In this document: piece after piece, positions 14,990 through 28,100 of the stretch
Layout: the number at the start of each line of letters is the position of its first letter
How positions within the stretch are numbered: the first letter of the stretch is position 1
NCBI GenBank assembly: GCA_029961685.1
Contig: JARWKL010000007.1
Coordinates: forward strand, 2,562,708-2,626,707
From: Aristolochia californica
Taxonomy: Eukaryota; Streptophyta; Magnoliopsida; Piperales; Aristolochiaceae
Direction of reading: 5' to 3'
DNA length: 64,000 nt
Made by a program: the position numbers and the translations under genes
The notes under the pieces: generated by a model
The model's input: only the letters and a program-made list of their open reading frames with translations
Told to the model about the DNA's origin: nothing
Databases searched by the model: none

Positions 14990-15556
14990 TTAGGCTCCAG
15001 GGAGACCTGCAAAACATATAAAGAATGACTTATCAGTATACTGACCAATTTACACTCAAGTATGAGGTTTGAATGTGGCTGCTTTAAATGAAAGACATCA
15101 GTAGAGCTGATCCATGATCAATAGCTATCTTAATTCGTCCTATCAATAGCTGAGATAGCTCGTATTGGATCAGCCGTGAAACATCAATCATGCCAAAAGG
15201 GTTTTAAATGATATACATGGCCCGAAATTAGCAGAACACTTTGATGGAAGCAACATGGACATGCTTTGATCAACTCCTGATATGGGTGGACCGTTCAGAA
15301 CGGAGCAGAGGCAAGGCTGTCCTATAGCTTTGACGATGACGCAACAGACCTCACTTGGGGGGGAAGGGCTGAAAGGAGTCACGGCTTGCCTGCATGGTAA
15401 GAGCTGCATTATGACAGAGTAATATGAGATTGGACAAGCCTGGCTCACGCCTGGCCTCAGTGCTTCACCCAAGGAGACTAAAAATATCAACCACGTTGCC
15501 GTTTGGAATCTGGCAGTCATCTTTGGAGTTTTTCTAGACTTGCTTGGTCTTTCCAT
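14990..15556 (-). CDS. Non-specific lipid transfer protein-like (eight-cysteine) protein
   Basis: Spliced CDS: 15556-15217 and 15006-14990, 118 residues (106 if the second ATG at 15520 is used). The second Met gives a classic secretory signal (TARFQTATWLIFLVSLGEA), so it may be the true start. The mature part has the eight-cysteine pattern C-C-CC-CxC-C-C: C41, C55, C71/C72, C82/C84, C107, C114, as in nsLTP and related bifunctional inhibitor proteins. Such proteins are secreted and bind lipids. The intron splits the codon of the last cysteine (T|GT). Exon 2 adds only LPGA and a stop. Unspliced reading would also give that cysteine and then eight intron-encoded residues. It lies downstream of the oxygenase gene on the same strand. 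Confidence 0.85.
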
Positions 15557-16190
15557 GGAAGCATCACTTTGATGATTAATATAGTGAAAAGTTCACGCCT
15601 TTGTGCATTTCTATCAAACACTTGTGAAGAAATCATACAGGGTTGATGCTGGTTCTGCTATTAAGCCTGATTTGTCCGTGGAGAATATGCATCAAAAACG
15701 TTGGACTCGGATCTGTAACCGTCTTGGGGCCTTCCAACTGCATGATCATTTACTTCAACGCCATTTACATTACTCCACCGTACACAAAAAGCTTACAGCA
15801 GGAGTTTGTTTGCAGCCAATAATCCGCCACTTGTCATCCAAGATAATGCAGGGTCAAGCTAACTGTTCATATCTATCAAATGTGTCAAGTCGTGGTTGCA
15901 CATTTACCTGATAACTAGCCCATACTGACTCTCGCTGAGCCAAGCTATTCACAGGCTCTCCAAGCATCGCCCTTCCAGTAGTTTCAAACATTAGTTAGAT
16001 TCAATAAACACGAAGAGATATTCCATGACATGCCAGAAAATTTTCAAATAAGGTGGTCTTTCCTGACAATTTGACTAAATTATACAATTAAATTTCCCAG
16101 TAACAATTAGAATTCTTGAGTTAATTGGAACCAGGGGGGAGAATATGCAGTTTCAGTAGAAGTAAATCAGGATTTTTCATCTTAACACCT
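15557..16190. other. Spacer between oxygenase and LTP-like genes
   Basis: Likely contains the oxygenase 3' UTR and the LTP-like promoter. A 102-codon plus-strand open frame (15603-15911) has no family resemblance and is taken as chance. Confidence 0.5.
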
Positions 16191-19100
16191 TCAATTATTG
16201 CTCTTCCCTTTGAGATTGATAACAGAAAGTTCTTGCTCAACATATTCCCCTGCATAAATGGGTGGGTACTTGTCCGCCAAAGGTGAGTCCACAAAGTGTC
16301 CTAAGGGCTTTAGCAAAGCATCTGAGGCAATGTGGGCAAACAGCTGACATTGGCATCAGAAAAGGAAACAGTAAGAAATCAACCACAGAAACATCCGTTA
16401 TCAATTCCTGAAGCAAGAAAGCTAATCTTTTCCACAAACCGTTGAAGAAACTCTCCACAAGCTCCGGTTTTGGTTCTTTGCTAATTTTATAGCTTCAGTT
16501 GTCCTACTTGTCACAACGACCTCGTGCATACCTGCTATACATTCTCCACCAGTAAGCCATTCTAGCTGCAAAAGAGTAGTATAATGTTACGAGTGTATTA
16601 TAATAAACATATAATATCTTTAGTTTCATGTGTTTTTCTCTTCTGTAACCCAATAATTTGGTGAGTGGATTATCTGAAATGCAAAATTTCATGTTACACT
16701 GAAACGTGGAGCTGTGATGAATGGTCTTGTGATCAGAACCCATTTATGTTGGGGTGGATGAGATCCATCAACGGGACCATTCACAGTGGTGCATTTGAGC
16801 ATCAGTCTGATTTACATTTCATAATCCCTCAGCACTATTTAAAAAATAAAAAATAAAAAACATTTCATAATCCCAACCCAATAATATGTTACCTCTCAGG
16901 CTGCAAATCTCAACAAACTTTCTTTCTTACTTAAGGTAAACAACAGCCTCAAATTCATTCCAGAAACTGACCTCCTTTCCAGTCTGGATCAGTAGGCAAC
17001 CGATGGGCACTTTGACTTCTACTTTTTGTCCATTTTTTAACCAAATACTGAGCCCAGGAAATCTACTCCTCCCATGGATAGTCAAGAAGTTGAGATCATA
17101 ATGATATCCAGCAAAGACAGTGCCCTCATTCCCATAACTTTGGAGATCACTTCCAGTAGGAGCAAGCAGATGAGGACCCTGGAGTGTAATATATATAATA
17201 TTTCTGGCAAAATTAGATTGCGGAGAAGAATGATGAAAAATCTGACAAGCATGCATGTTTTCAAGACAACATAAAGCCTTTTGTTCTTGCCTCTATGGTT
17301 GATAATGACAATCACATGAACTATTTTGTTACAAAATGTTATGAACAAGAGTAAAAAAAGCACATGCACAAAGGCACGTCCCTTTCCTGTATCAGAATTA
17401 TGAGATTAGTTCCTGTCAGAATTATTAACTGACACAAGGTAGATCAAGGGCACCTTCAGAACAGGAGCAAAATGGAGATAACATCCGCATTTGGAAACTA
17501 ATTAGTCAGAAGGTGAAACCAAAAATTAAATGATAATCTTTTTTTCACTTTTGAGGGGAAGCAAAACATCAGCACTCATCAACATTGTACATTATAAAAA
17601 TGTGCTTAATCATCACAGTCCATTTTGGAGGCCACCTATTGATATCCATAAATTTTACTCGTCTCACTGTTTACCAAAGAGGTATGTGTTGGCGTGAGTT
17701 CCTCCAAAGGACTTTTTCCTCTGGACCTGTCTTCCAGATCCGTAAAAACAGACGAAGAAGTCCTCTGTAGCTACGGCCTCGGTGATTATCCGAGAGACGG
17801 GTTAAGAATAACTGAAAAATTATGTATATAAATAGAGATGTAAATGTGTGAAATAAAAGGTGAAAGAAAGAAAGATTTTACAATTTTACATGGTATCAGA
17901 GCGGGTCTGAACCAGAGATCGGCTTCGGCGACTACGCAGGGAGAAAAATCCGACTACGGAGATTCCTGTGACTGCTGCTTCTTCGACGCGAACGGATTGT
18001 TGAGAATGGAGGCTTAATCTTGGAGTCGGAAGCTCGAAGTCGAAGACCTCTCCCACTGCCGACGGAGCTCGCAGGGACGATGGCCTGCGCAGCGAGAAAT
18101 TTCTCGTCCCGCGCGGCTCAGAGGCAGCGTTGCGGGGACGATGAAGTTTCGAAATCAAATCCTGCTTCTCCACTGCCGACGGCACTTGCAAGGACAATGG
18201 CCTGCGCAGCGAAAAATCTCTCATCCCGCACGGCTCAGAGGTATCGTCGCGGGGACAATGAACCTTCGGAATTAAACGCACCCAAAATTAGGGAGCAACA
18301 TTTAATTTCGAAGCCAATCGACTCAGACCTGACCGAGTTCGGACCGGACCGGACTCGAACCAGACCATGTTTGGACCGGATTGGCCGGCCTGACTCAGAC
18401 CAGACTCATACCGGACCGGACTCGGACTGCACCAGACTCGACCCGGACCAGATTTGGAACGGACTCGACTCAAACCAGGCTCAGACCAAGACTCGACTTG
18501 GACTAGACTCGACTTATCCCAAATTGTCGAGATGTATATATCAGACAAAGACAAACTGGGGTATTTGAACGGTGATCTCCCTCAACCTCCTCAGACGGAT
18601 GCGAACCCAGGTAATGCTCTCCTCGGATCCACTAGAGAGGATGATTGCAAAGCGTGGATACTTGACTCTGGAGCAACGGACCATATGACATTTGATGCAA
18701 ATGATTTTTCTCAACACACTGCTCCTCGGTGAAATAGCATTGCCAACGCTAATGGAATTATCTCTCCAGTAACAGGGGCTGGAACAGTGATGTTATCTCC
18801 AGCTCTACCATTATCTAATACACTACTCGTGCCCTCTCTTTCTCACAAGTTATTATCAGTGAGTAAAGTTACGGACGAGTTGAATTGTGTGGTTCTTATT
18901 TACCCTACATTTTGTCTTATTCAGGATATGCTCACCAAGAAGATCATTGGGCATGGTACTAAGAGGAGGGGGCTCTATTACATGGAAGATTTCAGCGTAG
19001 GTCGTGCATATCACATGCAGCACCCGAGCGACCTCAAAGTGAAACAAATTTTGATGTGGCACCGTCGATTAGGCCATCCTTCATTTGGGTATTTGAAACA

Positions 19101-22100
19101 TATGTTTCCTGATCTATTTTTGAATTTGTCAATTCTGGATTTTAACTGTGAGACTTGCATTCTAGCTAAAAGTCATCGAGTTAATTATCCGTTAAGTATG
19201 AATAAGAGTGATAATCCTTTTGCTTTAATTCACTATCATGTGTGGGGTCTTTCCCCCAAAGATGCTAGGTCTGGTGTTCGTTGGTTTGTCATATTTGTTT
19301 ATGACTGCACATGAATGACTTAGCTTTACTTGTTAAAACACAAGGATGAGGTCTTTCATACCTTTCAATTCTTTCATAAGATAATCCAAACACAGTTCTC
19401 TACCAATATTCGAATTCTTTGATCTGATAATAGTGGAGAATATGTGAATCATCAGTTCCATGATTATTTCCAACAACATGGACTGATTCATGTTGTTAAA
19501 AGACCTCGTGCCCCCAGACTCATCAGCAAAATGGTATTGCAAAGAGAAAAAATCGTCGCATTCTTGAAACAGCTCAAGCTCTTTTACTTGGGACTCAAGT
19601 GCCAAGCCATCATTGGCCTGATGCTGTTACTACGGCTGTCTACCTCATTAATAGTATGCCTTCTAAAACTCTTGAGTTTAAGACTCCCCTACAATGTTAT
19701 GGTCCTGGGTTAAGTACCTATGTCTTCCGCTCCTAACAGGCCGGTCTTTTGGGTAATATTGGCTAGGTGATTAACATTTGGTATCAGAGCTAGCGCTCGG
19801 TCGCGAGTTTGAATCCCGGCAACGGCGCAGAGGCTGGATTTAAATACTGGTAGGTCGCGCCGCTGTTGCGATGTTGCGGTTGGGCCAGTGCCGCTGCGTT
19901 GCCCGCAAAGGCTGGATTAAAATACTGGTAGGTCGCGCCACTGTTGCGATGCTACGGTTGGGCCAATGTCGTTGCGCCGCCGTGGTCGTTGGCTCGTGAA
20001 GGTGGGGTGTGATGTTATGGTCCTGGGTTAAGTACCTATGTCTTCCGCTCCTAACAGGCCGGTCTTTTGGGTAGTATTGGCTAGGTGCTTAACATACAAG
20101 TCCTATCAAACTATGTTTCATTACCCTCGGTGCTCATGCTCCCCCCTCGAATTTTTGGTTGTGTTGTATTTGTTAATCTCCACAAAACCCAGCGCTCGAA
20201 ACTTGATCTGTGTGTCATTCGGTGTTTGTTTTTGGGATATGCGGTCCATCAAAAAGGGTATCGCTGCTACGATCCAACTACTCGGCACACATATGTAACT
20301 ATGGATGTCACGTTTCTTGAATCTGAATCTTACTACTAGTCCGCTACATCCAATTCCTCTCTTCAGGAGGAGACATGAGAAGAAGAGTTAAATTGGATGA
20401 CATTTGACTGGTTCAAGGACACTAATATAGCAACCACTATAGAACCAGATCTAGAGAAGATATCCTCATAAATTAATGATGAAGCAGTACCCCTCCTCCC
20501 CTCAATATCCAATGACCCATCTCCTAAGAATATCATTGAGGTAAGTAATCCTATCACACCTCAAAATTCTAATGATATGGTTATTCCTGTTGGCTATGAA
20601 TTACCTGTCAGGCCCAATCGGAGCAAACCACCGAACAGATATGTCAAAGTGGTTCCGTCCACTCTTGTAGGCAGTAACTTTCCACACCTAACAGATCGGT
20701 ATTTTGGGTGTATTGGCTAGCCGTTGTCATGGTATCAGAGCTAGGCACGCAATGTCCAGCGTTCGAATCCCGTGAGAGGCGGTCAAGAATGGGAGGGGTG
20801 GGTGTCAAAGTGGTTTTGTCCACTCTTGTAGGCGGTAACTTTCCGCACCTAACAGATCGGTCTGTTGGGTTGTATTGGCTAGCCAAGTACCTAACCCAGG
20901 TGGATCAGGGGTGGACAAAACCACCTACCTCTGACAAGATATTCCCCCGAAGAGAAGGGAAACAAATCAAAATATCCTAATGCCAATTATGTGTCTACAA
21001 AACAACTGTCTGAACCCCTCAAGAAGTTTTCAAATGAACTCTCCTCACACCATATTCCCACAAGTGTTGATGAAGCTCTGAAAGACCCTAGGTGGACTCA
21101 AGCTATGAAGGAAGAAATGGAGGCATTAATGAAAAATGAGACTTGGAGTCTTGTTCCTTTACCTGAATGTCAAAGAACAGTGGGATGTAAATGGGTATTC
21201 TCCATCAAATACAAATCGGATGGAGCAGTTGAACGGTACAAAGCAAGGCTAGTAGCAAAAGGATATACATAGACATATGGCGTGGATTATCAAGAGACAT
21301 TCTCACCAGTGGCCAAATTGGATACTGTTAGAGTTTTGTTATCTCTTGCAGCTAATCTTGATTGGCCACTGCACCAATTTGACGTAAAAAATGTTTTTCT
21401 CCATAGAGATCTTGAAGAAGAAATCTACATGGATATTCCTCTAGGATATATAGCAAATTCTAAAGCAAGGACGGTGTGCAAACTCCAGCGAACTTTATAT
21501 GGCTTGAAGCAATCTCCTAGAGCATGGTTTGGGCGATTGAGTTTGGCAAAGCGAAAATATGGTTTTAAACAAAGCAACTCAGATCATACGCTATTCTTAA
21601 AGCATCGACGAGGTAAAGTAACAGCCTTGATAGTGTATGTAGACGATATGATCATTACGGGAGATGATCCAGAAGAAATAGCAAGACTTCAAGAGCAATT
21701 GGCAACAGAATTTGAGATGAAAAATCTGGGAGGACTCAAATATTTTCTTGGAATCGAAGTTGCTAGGTCCAAACAAGGTATATTCATTTCCCAACGAAAA
21801 TATATACTAGATCTATTATCAGAAGTTGGACTATTGGAGTGTAAACCTGCAGATACCCCAATTATCCCAAATGACAAGCTTGGAAAATACCCAGACCAAG
21901 TGCCAACAGACAAAGGCAGATACCAGAGGTTGGTTGGGAAACTTATATATCTCTCCCATACACGACCTGATATCGCATATGCAGTAAGTGTAGTAAGCCA
22001 ATGCATTGTCCAAGTGAAGATCATATGAATGTTGTGAATCAAATTCTTCGATACCTAAAGTCCTCCCCTAGAAAAGGACTCATGTTCTCAAGAAACCATC

Positions 22101-25100
22101 ACCTAAAGGTTGAAGGTTATATAGATGCTGACAGGGCAAGGAATATTTCAGATAGAAAATCCACCTTAGGCTATTTTACGTTTGTTGGAGGGAACCTAGT
22201 TACCTGAAGAAGTAAGAAACAAAAGGTGGTAGCGTTATCAAGTGTTGAAGCTGAGTTTCGTGGGATGGCTAAGGGGCTTTGTGAGTTTCTCTGGCTTCGG
22301 AGATTATTAACCGAAATTAGTTTTGGCTCAAACTATGAGATGAACTTATTTTGCAATAATACGGCGGCTATTGATATTTCACATAACCCAGTTCAGCATG
22401 ATCGGACTAAACATGTGGAAGTAGATCGGCACTTCATCAAGTAAAACCTTGAGGCAAAGATAATTATATTTCCATTTGTTAAATCTGAAGACCAGTTGGC
22501 AGACATGCTTACAAAAACAGTATGCAATAAGAACTTCTACAACTCACTTGGCAAGTTGGGCATCAAAGATATATACGCACCAACTTGCGGGGGACTGTTG
22601 GCGTGAGTTCCTCCAGAGGATTTCTTCCTCTGGAACGGTCTTCCAGATCCGTAAAAACAGAGGAAGAAGTCCTCTGTAGCTACGGCCTCAGAGATGATCC
22701 GAGAGACGGGTTACGAATAACTGAAAAATTATGTATATAAATAGAGATGTAAGTGTGTGAAATAAATGGTGAAAGAAAGAAAGATTTTACTATTTTACAG
22801 TATGTAGCTACAATGGTATATATCATGAACAACAGCCCACACATATCCTACACTGTCCTTTGGCTTGTCTGAATCCAAAACCACCTACTGGACGTTACAA
22901 ATACCGTGAGTTGTGGTTCCTTTATTGAACCAAGAACAACAAACTCAAATTGCATGGAACTTTCTAAACAATGCTTCTTCACATTATTAAAATGGATGAT
23001 TTAATTTAGTATCTGACTTGTTTTGCCAATAAATGATTAGAAGAATATTTCAACAGTTTTCACTGAAATGCCTGGCAAGGCAGTAAAAGTTGAAAATAAA
23101 AATAAAAAAAAAAGAACAAAAAGCCTAAACCATCACAGAAGAGCAAACATAAAGATCTACCAAGCAGTTAATGCGTTATCATCCTGTATGTAAAAGTCAA
23201 CATTAAAATGCAGAAGCTAAACAATGCTGGCTTCAGGAGAACGATCCGACTGCTCAGTGATACATCTGAAACCTCTCAAAAAAGAACTTATTGTCTCTGA
23301 AACTATTTACGTGAAAGAACACAAGAAGCAGCCATACTCTTCACAAATCACATAATGAGGCACTCTTTCAATCCCATTAACCAATGATATCATTTGAAAC
23401 CACCAAATGTGGCATCTCCATTTGCTTCCCCAGCACCTTTTCACAACTCATTATCCTTTGCCACTCATGGCCTCTTCCTACACATGGGAAAGCTTTATGG
23501 AGGCCCACAATAGCTGCTGTCCCTTCGAATTTGTGGCTAGAAAGAAACAAAATAACCTTGGGCAGAACATCAAGCTCACTTGGGGGAAACTAGGACACTA
23601 CATGAAATGCCTCCTTTTCCCAGCTCAGTTGTAAGGAGATTCTCGCAACTGTTTACCAATTTCAGAAAAGGAAAGCTACTGTTAGGATCTCAGATAGAAG
23701 CAGGATTTATTTGTGCGAGTTTTTAGCTTGTTTGGTGGCATGATAATGTAACTACACTAAGTAGGGGAGCATTGGATGTAAGGGATGGGGAGCACAAAAA
23801 GGTAATTAAGAGGAGTAATTAGAGGAGGCGTTAGTAGTTTCTAATTATAGGAGAGTTAGTTTCCAATTAAACACGAATGTTGTCAGCTACTTTTAGGGGG
23901 AAAATGAGTTTATAAATATAGGTGGGAGTCTTTTGTACAACATTGGAGTGAGCTAGTGGTTTTAGTGGGAAACTGAGTTTCTAAATATAGGAGCAATCTT
24001 TTGTACAAAGAGGAAACTTCCTCTTAAACTCATGCTATGATTCTGATACTTTCAATAAAAAGGATAGGGCACAAGTCGGGGGATTATTCAGCCTCCAACT
24101 ATTTTCATGTTTGTGTGTCCCAAGCTTCCTTGACATGCTTCTTCTTTTTTTTCCTTTTGTCTCTCTTCTCTCTCATATCCACCACTCTCTTCATTATTTC
24201 GAATTGGGAAGGGCTGTAACAAACTGTAACCAAAGCAGACCGGTTCAAGGGACTGTGGAGGAAAAACAACATCAAAGCATTAGTTTTGTTATTTCAGAAA
24301 GAGCATCAGGCTTCTCTGCGCCACTATCTGTTTCTTTTTCTTGCCACTGAATCAATTGATTCTATGACACCTGAACCAAAGGCAGAGCAAGTTGAAACTC
24401 TGGCCTCATGTATGGATGTGACCACAACTCGTATTGACAGGTTGACTGCTCGGTTGGGTAAACTAACTAAATTTAAGAACATTGATGCATGTATGGTACA
24501 AATTTTGGTGCAATTCCTTCAGCAACTTCAGCTAATAAAAGGAGAAGCCTATGGTCGAGGAAGGGACAAGTGAGGAACTATAGTTTACTTTAAGAAGAAG
24601 AAGGACCAGCCAAAGTCATCACTTGAACTCAAGCCTGACTCCAGTACCATCCAGCCCAGGTTTGAGCAAATCGAGTTCCCAAAGAATAAGGTAGATGACA
24701 ACCTGACAGAATAGGTTGCCAAAGTTGAGAAGTTCTTCGCGTTTCGCAAAACAGAGAAAGGCCAGAAGGTGCTCCTATTGTACTTTCATCTTGAAGGGGA
24801 AGCATTTTTTGTAGTACTTGTGGTATTTGAAGACCCATTCGGACCTTGACTGGCCCACAGTTATCAGAGCTTTATGTGTTCGATTTGAGCTATCTGAGTA
24901 TGAGAACTTTGATACAGCTTTGAGAAAACTTAGGGAAACAAGCATGGTGTGAACTAATCAAGCCGAGTTTGAGAAACAAGCAAATTGCGTGAAGTGTTCT
25001 GAACTAATCCAAGGGCGCTCCATAAATGTCATGAAACCAGAAATTGCAGCAGAGGTTCAAGTATTCAAGCCCTCGTCACTCACTGCTGCCATTAAATATG

Positions 25101-28100
25101 CTCAGGCGATGGGAAAAAAACTTCACCTCACGAAAGGAAAGAGAAGGGCAACTTTGTCCAGGACACCAGGTCAATCCATCACTCCAAGTACAAGGGCCAA
25201 TTCTTCACCTAGAAACACTGCTTCGAGAAGGTCTTTCACGATACTCACTCTTGAAGAGATAGAGGCTTGTTGTTCATAGAGGCTGCTTAAAATTGTGACA
25301 AGAAATTCACCCACACAAAACTGTTTCAACTCTACCTAGTGACGGAGGACGAGGAACCCAATACAAGAGGAGTAGGTCGACAAGAGATATCACCGGCAGT
25401 CCAGGCATGTCCTTTCATGCTCTAGTAGAAATAGTACAGCTGCATACAATGAAGCTAAACGAACTCATTAAGTCCAAGGTTGTAAGGGTGTTGGTGGATG
25501 GTAGGAACACGCATAATTTCATCAATGGACACACTACCAAAAAGTTAGGACTTCCATTATGCCAAATTTCTTTGTTTACTATCATGGTAGGATGGGAAGT
25601 GACTCAATTGCTCCACCAAGAGCAAAGGGGTCAAGTTGGAGGTCCAAGGATGCAAGGTTAGCACCAATTTTTATGTGCTGCCCATCAAAGGGGTTGGGTG
25701 GATTTCTTCTTGGGAATCCATAATATAGGCATGATTTTTTGGAATTTCAAGCAGATGACCATGGAATCCTTATTGGGGGGCCACAAGGTGCATTGGGAGG
25801 ATTAGGAGCCAATTGGCACCAATTGCATAGGCCTTCTTATTTCAAATCACACTGACCTTCCAACTCCTCCCAATATCACAACCATATTGTAGCACTACGA
25901 TATTGTCTTTTCAGCACTATCACGTCTGCCACTTAGATGACCACACAACCACTAGATTCTAATTGTGTATGGCTCGGCTCTGTCGAATATATGACCATAT
26001 CATTACCAACAAATCCACAAGGAGAAGATTCAGAAGCAAGTTGCTGAACTGCTTCAAGAGGGTATCATTTGCCTAGCACCTGTCCACATTATTCCATGAA
26101 GAATTCACTTCTTCTCAACAAAGTACAAGTTGTAATACCTCAGAGTAGTCCTCTCAGTCAACTTATTCTCAAAGAGTTCCATGACACTCCTATTGCTGGT
26201 CATGCAGGATTTACACACATGTACATGTGTCTCAAATCATCACTCTTTTGGGAGGCATTAAAACTGATGTGAAGAACTTCATGACTTCATGTCGCATCTG
26301 TCAACACAGCAAATATGAGACATCAAACTCCAGCCAACCTCCTCCAACCATTGCCCATTCTAGAGAGAGTGAGGGATGATATTGCCATGGATTTTATTAA
26401 TGGACTGCCTTGCTCACAAGGTAAATCCATCATATTGGTTGTGATTGACAAACTCAAAGTTGCCCTTTTCTGTGCTTTAGTGCATCCCTTTTTAGCCAAA
26501 CAAGTAGCGGAGGTATTTGTCTAAAACTATGCTAAATTGTACGGCATGCCTCATAGCTTTGTCTTGGATCGCAAATGTATATTCCTTAGCTCCTTTTGGA
26601 AGGAATTCTTTACTCTTTAGGCCTACCAACTTAAAATGAGTATTGCTTACCACTACAGATTTATGGCCAGGCAGAGGTTTTAAATAGGTACTTGGAGACT
26701 TATCTTCATTACTTTGCCAATGACAAACCGAAGCAGCAGGTGTCCTTTTTACCATTGGTTGAGCTTTCCAACAACATTACCAACCACTTAAACTTTGAAG
26801 ATATCTCCCTTTTAGGCACTCTATGACAATTCTCTGTTGGCATTTCCTACATATGTTGTTAGGACTACGCAAGCATCTGAACTTGAGCAGACTCTTCAAG
26901 CGAGGGATGAAACTTTAAAATTGTTAAAGCACAAGTTGCTCCAAGACCAAGAAAGAATGAAACTCTACTATGATCTTTAAGCATTCGATGATTTGAAACT
27001 ACAGCCAAATAGAAAAAAAATCTGTTGCTACAAGAAAACACCAGAAGCTTGCCCCCAAATTCTATGGGCCCTTTAAAGTGCTAAGGCAAATGGGTTTGGT
27101 AGCCTATAAACTCAAGCTTTTGTCCAATAGTGTGATTCAACCGGTGTTTCATGTCTCACAGCTAAAGCCATATGTTGGGACTCCTCAAGAGGTTAGCCTG
27201 CCCCTTGTTGCAGGATGGTGACCACAGCCCTCAACCCTTGATAATCTTGACGTGCTGCATTCGTTGGCACTCACAACTGCAAACAAAAATCTTGGTGGGA
27301 AGGGATGCCTCACCCTTCTCAGTAGCTACTTGGGAGGACGAGGATGGATTCTTGGCTCACTACCCTAGTTTCCAACCGTATGAGGATGGATTCTTGGCTC
27401 ACTACCCTAGTTTCCAACCATAAGGACATGGTTTTGAAAGGGGGAAGGAATGTTGGAATCTCAGGTGGTAGCAGTAGTAATTTGTGTTAGTTATTAGCTG
27501 GTGTGGTGGCATGAGAGTGTAATTAACAACGACTAGGGTCCAATGGATGTAAGGAGGGGCAAAAGGGAAATTAAGAAGAGTAATTAAAGGGGGCATGAGT
27601 AATTTCAAATTAGAGGCAGAGTTACTTTGAAATTAAACACTAATAATTTTAGTTGGAGAGTTAGTTTCTATATATATGAGGGAGTCTTTTGTACAACATT
27701 GGCATGAGCTAGTAGTATCAGTGAGGGAGTGAGTGACTATTTGTAGGAGGCAATCTTTTGTACAAAGAGAAACTTCCTCTTAGACTCACGCTATAATCAG
27801 GATTCTTTTAATAAAAAGGATAGGGCACAAGTAGGGGGATTATTCAGCCTCAACTCTTTTAATGTTTACGTGCTTCTTACTTTTTCCTCTTGTCTCTCTA
27901 TCTCTCATATCCAACACTCTCTTCCTTATTTCAAATTGGAGAAGGCTTGAAACAACTTCGATCTCCTTTTTTTTTAAATGGTGATTACACACATACACAG
28001 CCTTATTCCTAGTGAGACCTGGACCCAAGATCTCACACAAGAAACCCCCCCTCTCCATGTGACATTGAGCCAAAGGCCTAAGTCGCAACACTATGATCTC

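Larger units (their letters stand above)
18586..22560 (+). pseudogene. Copia pol polyprotein remnants
   Basis: Pieces in order: protease (WILDSGATDHMTF, near 18655), pre-integrase and integrase (MWHRRLGHPSFGYLKHM and CETCILAKSHR, 19055-19310), degraded integrase core (19320-19690), reverse transcriptase (PRWTQAMKEEMEALMKNETW near 21090; DYQETFSPVAKLDTV at 21284; YVDDMIITGDD near 21640), RNase H (VEAEFRGMAKGLCEFLWLRR near 22245). In-frame stops include TAG at 21271 and TGA near 22205. TRIM insertions at 19695 and 20642 break it further. Confidence 0.9.
17687..22799 (+). mobile_element. Ty1/Copia LTR retrotransposon (decayed, 5113 bp)
   Basis: Complete insertion in oxygenase intron 4, antisense to the gene. 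204-bp LTRs at 17687-17890 and 22596-22799 start TGTTGG and end TTTTACA. They differ at about 13 sites by eye (about 94% identical). PBS TGGTATCAGAGC (tRNA-iMet) at 17891-17902; a purine tract ending GCGGGGGAC precedes the 3' LTR. Order of parts: repeat-rich leader, gag remnant (KLGYLNGDLPQPP), protease, integrase, reverse transcriptase, RNase H. Most of gag is gone and pol has many stops, so it cannot be autonomous. Two TRIM elements sit inside it. Confidence 0.95.
23680..27954 (+). mobile_element. Ty3/Gypsy retrotransposon derivative with RT deletion
   Basis: Diverged LTRs at about 23680-24221 (TGTTAGGATCTCAG) and 27451-27954 (TGTTGGAATCTCAG). Both hold GGGAGTCTTTTGTACAACATT and AATAAAAAGGATAGGGCACA. 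A polypurine tract GGGGGAAGGAA lies just before the 3' LTR. The interior, about 3.2 kb, is short for Gypsy: most of reverse transcriptase and RNase H are missing. It lies in oxygenase intron 4, antisense. The flanks GCTAC and ACTTC do not match, so no target duplication can be claimed. LTR divergence is much greater than in the nearby Copia, so this insertion is older. Confidence 0.88.

Noticed and set aside
15603..15911. 102-codon plus-strand open frame
   Set aside because: No family resemblance; lies in the spacer and 3' UTR region of the oxygenase gene.
19779..19790. TGGTATCAGAGC sites as tRNA genes
   Set aside because: They are 12-bp primer-binding sites next to LTRs, without tRNA arms.
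23675..27959. Target-site duplication for the Gypsy element
   Set aside because: Flanks GCTAC and ACTTC agree at only three of five bases.
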